A model generated the notes under the pieces. It made no database searches, was not told the origin of the DNA, and saw only the letters and a program-made list of their open reading frames with translations. Below, in pieces: positions 56,638-64,000 of a stretch of 64,000 nucleotides of DNA. This DNA is from Serripes groenlandicus (taxonomy: Eukaryota > Mollusca > Bivalvia > Cardiida > Cardiidae), in contig JASEVX010000003.1 of the NCBI GenBank assembly GCA_031761405.1, forward strand, positions 15,180,973 to 15,244,972. The letters are read 5' to 3'. Numbering within the stretch: the stretch's first letter is position 1; every line of letters starts with the position of its first letter. Made by a program: the position numbers and the translations under genes.

Positions 56638-56718
56638 TGCCAACCCCGTTGAATGGGCTACCTGACTTAAGAGACAAGTTAGAACGTCAACTTCCTGAAT
56701 TCATTGTTAATCTACAGA
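56638..56718 (+). CDS. Candidate internal exon, unrecognised gene
   Basis: It follows the acceptor-like TTTGTTTATTATAG and ends at donor-like CAGA|GTAATT. The frame gives PTPLNGLPDLRDKLERQLPE then FIVNLQ, with the composition and charge pattern of a real helix rather than chance DNA. It ends in phase 1 and joins the next candidate exon without a stop. It would need an upstream exon ending with one base of a codon. I do not recognise the protein. Confidence 0.35.
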
Positions 56719-56724
56719 GTAATT

Positions 56725-56985
56725 GATTGATAATGGTTTAACACCGTTTTCAAAAATAAATTCAACAATTGTTCAGTCATATCAGGCCGACTCATTGTCA
56801 TGCCGGTTGACCTACTCATGTGTTTTCTCACACCAGTTATACACACACTGATCTTTCCAAGCAACAGGCTGCTTTTCCACACAGACTGTTAGCTCATTGG
56901 TGGAAGACGAATGACGCTTGTGTGGCAATGACTTTCGTCGTACGACGGAAATAAATGTTGGCCGAGCTGGGGTTGATCTGCGGAG
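56725..56985 (-). mobile_element. tRNA-derived SINE, head eroded
   Basis: GGTTTAACACCGTTTTCAAA at the left to GGCCGAGCTGGGGTTGATC at the right. It starts about 6 bp after the candidate donor. Confidence 0.75.
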
Positions 56986-57069
56986 GAGTCTTTGCTTGTA
57001 ACTAATACTTTGAGCACGTCGCTGGGAAAACGGGTACAGGTTGGCATTTATGAACAGTTTAGGTACTGA

Positions 57070-58372
57070 CCAGCCTGTACAACTCGTCCATCTTACCAGA
57101 TACATGGCAATTGATGCACGAGTGTTGACGTCGATGCCAGACCAGTCTGTACAACTCATCCATCCTACCAGATACATGGCAATTGATGCACGAGTGTTGA
57201 CGTCGATGCCAGACCAGTCTGTACAACACATCCATCCTACCAGATACATGGCAATTGATGCACGAGTGTTGACGTCGATGCCAGACCAGTCTGTACAACA
57301 CATCCATCCTACCAGATACATGGCAATTGATGCACGAGTGTTGACGTCGATGCCAGACCAGTCTGTACAACTCATCCATCCTACCAGATACATCGCAATT
57401 GATGCACGAGTGTTGACGTCGATGCCAGACCAGTCTGTACAACTCGTCCATCCTACCAGATTCATGGCAATTGATGCACGAGTGTTGACGTCGATGTGAC
57501 GTCGATGCCAGACCAGCCTGTACAACACATCCATCCTACCAGATACATGGCAATTGATGCACGAGTGTTGACGTCGATGCCAGACCAGCCTGTACAACAC
57601 ATCCATCCTACCAGATACATGGCAATTGATGCACGAGTGTTGACGTCGATGCCAGACCAGTCTGTACAACTCATCCATCCTACCAGATACATGGCAATTG
57701 ATGCACGAGTGTTGACGTCGATGCCAGACCAGTCTGTACAACTCGTCCATCCTACCAGATTCATGGCAATTGATGCACGAGTGTTGACGTCGATGCCAGA
57801 CCAGTCTGTACAACTCATCCATCCTACCAGATACATGGCAATTGATGCACGAGTGTTAACGTCGATGCCAGACCAGTCTGTACAACTCATCCATCCTACC
57901 AGATACATTGCAATTGATGCACGAGTGTTGACGTCGATGCCAGACCAGTCTGTACAACACATCCATCCTACCAGATACATGGCAATTGATGCACGAGTGT
58001 TGACGTCGATGCCAGACCAGTCTGTACAACTCGTCCATCCTACCAGATTCATGGCAATTGATGCACGAGTGTTGACGTCGATGCCAGACCAGTCTGTACA
58101 ACTCATCCATCCTACCAGATACATGGCAATTGATGCACGAGTGTTAACGTCGATGCCAGACCAGTCTGTACAACTCATCCATCCTACCAGATACATTGCA
58201 ATTGATGCACGAGTGTTGACGTCGATGCCAGACCAGTCTGTACAACACATCCATCCTACCAGATACATGGCAATTGATGCACGAGTGTTAACGTCGATGC
58301 CAGACCAGTCTGTACAACTCGTCCATCCTACCAGATACATGGTAATTGATGCACGAGTGTTGACGTCGATGC
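57070..58372. repeat. 72-bp satellite, about 18 copies
   Basis: Unit ACCAGTCTGTACAACTCATC, CATCCTACCAGATACATGGC, AATTGATGCACGAGTGTTGA, CGTCGATGCCAG. Variants at three sites (CTCATCC/CACATCC/CTCGTCC; TACATGG/TTCATGG/TACATTG; GTTGACG/GTTAACG) show a four-unit, 288-bp higher-order period in the right half. An extra GACGTCGATGT at about 57490 shifts the phase once. Long open frames on both strands come from the unit being a multiple of three. Confidence 0.97.
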
Positions 58373-58384
58373 TTGTCTTAAACA

Positions 58385-58610
58385 TTTTCCAAATAGCAGA
58401 CGCATTTTGACGCATCTGTAGCAGACGACTTTTGCAAACATTGTGACAACAGGGGAAATTACTCATGATGAGCAAAACAATTCTCCTTTTGCCCATATTG
58501 TTTTCAAATTTGATACATATTTATACCATCATTCATAGGGATTTAAAATTATTTGCCTAGATGTTTTAATCGTCGTCTGCTGCTAATTTGTTGTATGTGA
58601 GAAAGGTAAA
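58385..58610 (-). mobile_element. MITE-T, degenerate copy
   Basis: GCAGACGCATTTTGACGCAT, GCAGACGACTTTTGCAAACA, GTCGTCTGCTGCTAATTTG and GTGAGAAAGG; TTAA is lost at both ends. Confidence 0.65.
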
Positions 58611-58791
58611 TTGGCTTAGTAGGATATGACAAAGATTAATTATTTACATAATCTTAAGTTGCACAAGGATATCCGTACTGCCACTCATAAATTATATTTC
58701 TTTGAAATTGAACTCGAGAGCCTATTGTGAATAATTTCGGCTAAAGTGATGTATTTATTACATTTTATGTAATTACAATATTAAAAAATAT

Positions 58792-59054
58792 GAGCCGTTC
58801 CAAGAGAAAACCATTATTATGGACTGTTGGTAATGTATCGACCCAGATAAGCCTACGCAGTCAACGGAGGCTAATCCTGGCCGATACATTAAGTCTCAGG
58901 GAAAAAGAGGTATAGACTAATGATTCCTGAAACAGAAAATCCACAGGAGAAGAAAAGTGTCTGGCCGGGTTAGCCTGCATGGTATGTTTAGGCTGATCCA
59001 GGTCGATACTTTACGCAGAGTCCACAATGTTGGTTTTCTCGTTCATATGTCCAG
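58792..59054. mobile_element. MITE-G ending at a candidate splice acceptor
   Basis: Left end GAGCCGTTCCAAGAGAAAAC preceded by ATAT. The right TIR stops at GGTTTTCTCGTTC, then ATAT again and GTCCAG. The ATAT pair marks the duplication; about ten terminal bases of the right TIR are missing. Confidence 0.78.
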
Positions 59055-59146
59055 ATGCGTCGTTAGAGACGGTGGTTGTTGAATTGGTCAAGTTGGAGAC
59101 CGAACTTTCTGTTGCTGTTATGGCCAACAACCGAACAAGGAATTGA
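59055..59146 (+). CDS. Candidate terminal exon, unrecognised gene
   Basis: After acceptor-like ATGTCCAG, the frame joined to the exon at 56638-56718 reads NASLETVVVELVKLETELSV, then AVMANNRTRN and a TGA stop. The hydrophobic/acidic heptad-like spacing suggests a helix. The two pieces share phase, which supports one gene; both are too short for proof. No family was recognised. Confidence 0.35.
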
Positions 59147-59502
59147 GCTGTATTTTAGGTAACCATAATGCAATTCTTAAGTCGTTTTGAAAGAAGACCC
59201 TGCATGTGTACCCCATGTTAAGACACCCAAATGGATACTGCTTTACAGAAATGTGTTAAATCTTTCAGCGCCGAATTGTTTAAAGAAGACTCTTCCATGA
59301 TCAAAATCAGGCGTTTCCATTTCACATTTGATAAGAGAAGGAATATTTTGATAACTAAAATGCGAACAATGCCCGATTACATTACGAGCTGACTCGCCTG
59401 AATCTGTTTGAAAAAATCGAACAGTTCATAATCAGATCGGACTACGAGGATACTTATGACTTTATGCGGTTTTACTAAAAGTGTCATCCACTTTTATCCA
59501 AT
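59147..59502. other. No gene recognised
   Basis: It could be 3' untranslated sequence of the candidate gene. It contains AAGAAGACTCTTCCATG, also found at 48369, so part is a dispersed repeat. Confidence 0.3.
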
Positions 59503-59768
59503 GATTGATTGATTGGGGTGTAACGCCGTTTTCAACAATGTTTCAGTCATATCACGGCGGGGTCAGTTCACCACACCAGTACTCCACACAAAATACTTTC
59601 CAAGCAACTGACTGCCTTTTCCACATAGTCCTTTAGCCCATTGGTGGAAAGACGAATGACGCTTGTTACGGTGACTTTTGTCAAACATCGGAAAGAATGT
59701 TGGCCGAATAAGGATTCGAACTCACAACCCCTTGATTGACGGCCTGCGTTGATACCGACTGTGCTCAA
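59503..59768 (-). mobile_element. tRNA-derived SINE
   Basis: AACGCCGTTTTCAACAATGT to GGATTCGAACTCACAACCCC and a decayed A box. It is joined head to head with the next SINE. Confidence 0.78.
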
Positions 59769-60000
59769 CCGTCTCCGTGTTGCAGTGGTAGAGCGTCCGA
59801 CTCGGATTCGGGAGGTCACGGCTTCCATCCACCTGACGGTTAATGCCAAGTATTTTAAGAATATTTATAATGACCTTTCCTAATTGGGGCTCAGGATTGT
59901 TTGGTAAACATAAATTGACCAATAGTACTGGTAACTTACCAGGGAAACGCATTGATATAACGTAACCGTTGTTGAAAGGGGTATAAATTAACATACAAAA
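59769..60000 (+). mobile_element. tRNA-derived SINE, second head type
   Basis: Head CGTCTCCGTGTTGCAGTGGT, 3' part AATAGTACTGGTAACTTACC, AGGGAAACGCATTGATATAA. This 3' part is the best match in the window to the 48-bp satellite unit (inverse). Confidence 0.75.
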
Positions 60001-60149
60001 AAACATACCAGAATACATAAAAACAATGTCACAGGAATAACCTACTTTTCAAAACTATACTGGTATGTGATTAAAAAAGGTGACAAGGAAGATTGGTTTA
60101 ACAAGTTGAGGTACCTATATAAATACATAATTTACTTACCCACTTACTT

Positions 60150-60283
60150 GATGACCCTTTACCACAGACAACAAACCTGCAGCAGATGACTTTAAAAACA
60201 TGTAAAATGTAAAATCTTTAAATGATATTGAATAGACTGTTGTAGAGGCGTCAAAATGCGTCTAAATGTGGGAAAAGGATAAA
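60150..60283 (+). mobile_element. MITE-T, short degenerate copy
   Basis: ATGACCCTTTACCACAGACA, CTGCAGCAGATGACTTTAAA and GTGGGAAAAGGATAAAA; the middle is deleted. Confidence 0.6.
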
Positions 60284-60409
60284 ATAGCATTCGCATTTTA
60301 ACTGGCATAATTCATCGTTTCAAGCGAACTTTATTGGAACCTTGAATTTATGTCTTCTTGCTTATTTGTGGACATTATTATTTTAAAAACTGTAGTAATG
60401 GCTATTTTC

Positions 60410-60560
60410 TTGGCGCTCAGGGTTATTAGGAGTATGGGCTTAGCATTGTGACTTGCTGGTGTCAGGATAAATGGACCAGGAGTACTGGTACATGTAACTT
60501 ACACAGCAAGCGCTGTGATATCATTGAAACATTGTTAAAAGTGTTGATGAAATTTGATTT
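60410..60560 (+). mobile_element. SINE 3' fragment
   Basis: GCTGGTGTCAGGATAAATGG, CAGGAGTACTGGTACATGTA and GCGCTGTGATATCATTGAAA; no head. Confidence 0.65.
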
Positions 60561-60784
60561 TAAAATTATTCATTGATTGATTCCAAGCGAAATTGATAAA
60601 GAACAAACATTGATATAGTTAAATTGTATGCACATGCAGAGACTGATCCTGAGTCTGTATTCACAATTATATTAATTTAATCGAAATAAATTATAATTCT
60701 AAATAAGAAGAATATTCTTAATCTAAACGTAATGGCAAAATGGCTGAGCCAAATCGAAAATGTTGTTATTTGTTATTTAACTAA

Positions 60785-60870
60785 ATTGATAATCTGCGTA
60801 ATGTATCGACCAGATCAGCCTGCGCTGTCCGCGCAGACTGATCCGGCCGACACATTCCGTCTCAACACGT
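60785..60870. mobile_element. MITE-G internal fragment
   Basis: TCTGCGTAATGTATCGACCA, GCGCTGTCCGCGCAGACTGA and CGACACATTCCGTCTCA; both TIRs are missing. Confidence 0.7.
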
Positions 60871-60904
60871 TTCGTATGGTGTTTAATGTCGCGTTCAAAC
60901 AAGT

Positions 60905-63900
60905 TCTCAGTTATATCACGGTGCTGACCGGGTACTTTACCAGTACTACTGGTCTCAGTTATATCACGGTGCTGACCGGGTACTTTACCAGTACTACTGG
61001 TCTCAGTTATATCACGGTGCTGACCGGGTACTTTACCAGTACTACAGGTCTCAGTTATATCACGGTGCTGACCGGGTACTTTACCAGTACTACAGGTCTC
61101 AGTTATATCACGGTGCTGACCGGGTACTTTACCAGTACTACTGGTCTCAGTTATATCACGGTGCTGACCGGGTACTTTACCAGTACTACAGGTCTCAGTT
61201 ATATCACGGTGCTGACCGGGTACTTTACCAGTACTACTGGTCTCAGTTATATCACGGTGCTGACCGGGTACTTTACCAGTACTACTGGTCTCAGTTATAT
61301 CACGGTGCTGACCGGGTACTTTACCAGTACTACTGGTCTCAGTCATATCACGGTGCTGAATGGGTACTTTACCAGTACTACTGGTCTCAGTTATATCACG
61401 GTGCTGACTGGGTACTTTACCAGTACTACTGGTCTCAGTTATATCACGGTGCTGACTGGGTACTTTACCAGTACTACTGGTCTCAGTTATATCACGGTGC
61501 TGACTGGGTACTTTACCAGTACTACTGGTCTCAGTTATATCACGGTGCTGACTGGGTACTTTATTAGTACTACTGGTCTCAGTTATATCACGGTGTTGAC
61601 TGGGTACTTTACCAGTACTACTGGTCTCAGTTATATCACGGTGCTGACTGGGTACTTTACCAGTACTACTGGTCTCAGTTATATCACGGTGCTGACTGGG
61701 TACTTTACCAGTACTACTGGTCTCAGTTATATCACGGTGCTGACTGGGTACTTTATTAGTACTACTGGTCTCAGTTATATCACGGTGCTGACTGGGTACT
61801 TTACCAGTACTACTGGTCTCAGTTATATCACGGTGCTGACCGGGTACTTTATTAGTACTACTGGTCTCAGTTATATCACGGTGCTGACCGGGTACTTTAT
61901 CAGTACTACTGGTCTCAGTTATATCACGGTGCTGACTGGGTACTTTACCAGTACTACTGGTCTCAGTTATATCACGGTGCTGACCGGGTACTTTATTAGT
62001 ACTACTGGTCTCAGTTATATCACGGTGCTGACCGGGTACTTTATCAGTACTACTGGTCTCAGTTATATCACGGTGCTGACTGGGTACTTTACCAGTACTA
62101 CTGGTCTCAGTTATATCACGGTGCTGACTGGGTACTTTACCAGTACTACTGGTCTCAGTTATATCACGGTGCTGACTGGGTACTTTACCAGTACTACTGG
62201 TCTCAGTTATATCACGGTGCTGACTGGGTACTTTACCAGTACTACTGGTCTCAGTTAAATCACGGTGCTGACTGGGTACTTTATCAGTACTACTGGTCTC
62301 AGTTATATCACGGTGCTGACCGGGTACTTTACCAGTACTACTGGTCTCAGTTATATCACGGTGCTGACCGGGTACTTTACCAGTATTACTGGTTTCAGTT
62401 ATATCACGGTGCTGACCGGGTACTTTACCAGTACTACTGGTCTCAGTTATATCACGGTGCTGACTGGGTACTTTACCAGTACTACTGGTCTCAGTTATAT
62501 CACGGTGCTGACTGGGTACTTTACCAGTACTACTGGTCTCAGTTATATCACGGTGCTGACTACTGGTCTCAGTTATATCACGGTGCTGACTGGGTACTTT
62601 ACCAGTACTACAGGTCTCAGTTATATCACGCTGCTGACTGGGTACTTTATCAGTACTACTGGTCTCAGTTATATCACGGTGCTGACTGGGTACTTTATTA
62701 GTACTACTGGTCTCAGTTATATCACGGTGCTGACTGGGTACTTTATTAGTACTACTGGTCTCAGTTATATCACGGTGCTGACTGGGTACTTTACCAGTAC
62801 TACTGGTCTCAGTTATATCACGGTGCTGACCGGGTACTTTACCAGTACTACTGGTCTCAGTTATATCACGGTGCTGACTGGGTACTTTATCAGTACTACT
62901 GGTCTCAGTTATATCACGGTGCTGACTGGGTACTTTACCAGTACTACTGGTCTCAGTTATATCACGGTGCTGACCGGGTACTTTACCAGTACTACTGGTC
63001 TCAGTTATATCACGGTGCTGACTGGGTACTTTATCAGTACTACTGGTCTCAGTTATATCACGGTGCTGACTGGGTACTTTATTAGTACTACTGGTCTCAG
63101 TTATATCACGGTGCTGACCGGGTACTTTACCAGTACTACTGGTCTCAGTTATATCACGGTGCTGACTGGGTACTTTACCAGTACTACTGGTCTCAGTTAT
63201 ATCACGGTGCTGACTGGGTACTTTACCAGTACTACTGGTCTCAGTTATATCACGGTGCTGACTGGGTACTTTATCAGTACTACTGGTCTCAGTTAAATCA
63301 CGGTGCTGACTGGGTACTTTATTAGTACTACTGGTCTCAGTTATATCACGGTGCTGACCGGGTACTTTACCAGTACTACTGGTCTCAGTTATATCACGGT
63401 GCTGACTACTGGTCTCAGTTATATCACGGTGCTGACTGGGTACTTTACCAGTACTACAGGTCTCAGTTATATCACGCTGCTGACTGGGTACTTTATCAGT
63501 ACTACTGGTCTCAGCTATATCACGGTGCTGACTGGGTACTTTATTAGTACTACTGGTCTCAGTTATATCACGGTGCTGACTGGGTACTTTATTAGTACTA
63601 CTGGTCTCAGTTATATCACGGTGCTGACTGGGTACTTTACCAGTACTACTGGTCTCAGTTATATCACGGTGCTGACTGGGTACTTTACCAGTACTACTGG
63701 TCTCAGTTATATCACGGTGCTGACTGGGTACTTTATCAGTACTACTGGTCTCAGTTAAATCACGGTGCTGACTGGGTACTTTATTAGTACTACTGGTCTC
63801 AGTTATATCACGGTGCTGACTGGGTACTTTACCAGTACTACTGGTCTCAGTTATATCACGGTGCTGACTACTGGTCTCAGTTATATCACGGTGCTGACTG

Positions 63901-64000
63901 GGTACTTTACCAGTACTACAGGTCTCAGTTATATCACGCTGCTGACTGGGTACTTTATCAGTACTACTGGTCTCAGCTATATCACGGTGCTGACTGGGTA
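60905..64000. repeat. 48-bp satellite, about 64 copies, runs off the window
   Basis: Unit CTCAGTTATATCACGGTGCT, GACCGGGTACTTTACCAGTA, CTACTGGT. In inverse it matches the SINE 3' region (CCGTGATATAACTG and AGTACTGGTAA-TTACC). Variants: CCGGGT/CTGGGT, TTTACC/TTTATC/TTTATT. Truncated units (GCTGACTACTGGTC) near 62560, 63400 and 63870 and TTAAATCACG variants near 62256, 63294 and 63756 recur in the same order, giving a higher-order period of about 462 bp at the right. The 48-bp unit is a multiple of three, so the 508-, 343- and 151-codon frames are not genes. Confidence 0.97.

Noticed and set aside
56812..58496. Long open frames on both strands (up to 344 codons) with a 24-residue repeat
   Set aside because: They are by-products of a 72-bp satellite. 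Being open on both strands and in several frames speaks against a gene.
60732..63758. Open frames of 508, 343 and 151 codons with a 16-residue repeat
   Set aside because: The 48-bp unit is a multiple of three, so frames stay open by arithmetic. The sequence matches a SINE tail, with no start context or other coding evidence.

Overview
The window looks like nuclear DNA of a bivalve mollusc, probably a heterodont clam or mussel. It is AT-rich and intron-bearing. It is packed with short non-autonomous DNA transposons, tRNA-derived SINEs and minisatellites of kinds I associate with bivalve genomes. The species is an inference. Nothing bacterial or viral was seen: no operon, CRISPR array, phage or defence locus.

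Only one gene can be named with confidence. It is inositol-3-phosphate synthase (ISYNA1/INO1), six coding exons on the + strand between 32769 and 40450. They join in phase into 545 codons, and each intron holds transposon copies. A second, unrecognised gene may end in the window: two phase-compatible exons at 56638-56718 and 59055-59146. Other protein-coding DNA is transposon-derived: a 5'-truncated LINE with an intact reverse transcriptase (16586-18924) and a frameshifted LINE 3' end (about 27430-28310).

Region by region. 1-4.6 kb: SINEs, a short-TIR element and a near-perfect palindrome. 4.6-11.7 kb: nine head-to-tail copies of a 0.6-0.9 kb unit, each with two TGACGTCA palindromes, several with a SINE inserted. 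11.7-15.5 kb: dispersed repeats and a 54-bp minisatellite. 15.5-22.5 kb: a nested stack in which a Helitron-like element holds both the LINE and a second Helitron-like copy. 22.5-32.7 kb: microsatellites, MITEs and low-information DNA. 32.7-40.5 kb: ISYNA1. 40.5-45.7 kb: MITEs and short minisatellites. 45.7-52.4 kb: an imperfect segmental duplication carrying a third Helitron-like copy in one arm only. 52.8-60.9 kb: SINEs, a 75-bp hairpin, an ATTCGCAA-rich stretch, the candidate exons and a 72-bp satellite. 60.9-64 kb: a 48-bp satellite running off the window edge, apparently grown from a SINE 3' end.

Family names used here. MITE-G has terminal inverted repeats starting GAGCCGT and 4-bp target duplications. 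MITE-T has TTAA at each end and CCCTTTCCC inverted repeats. HEL is the Helitron-like family. Paralogous empty and filled sites within the window let several insertion events be reconstructed directly.
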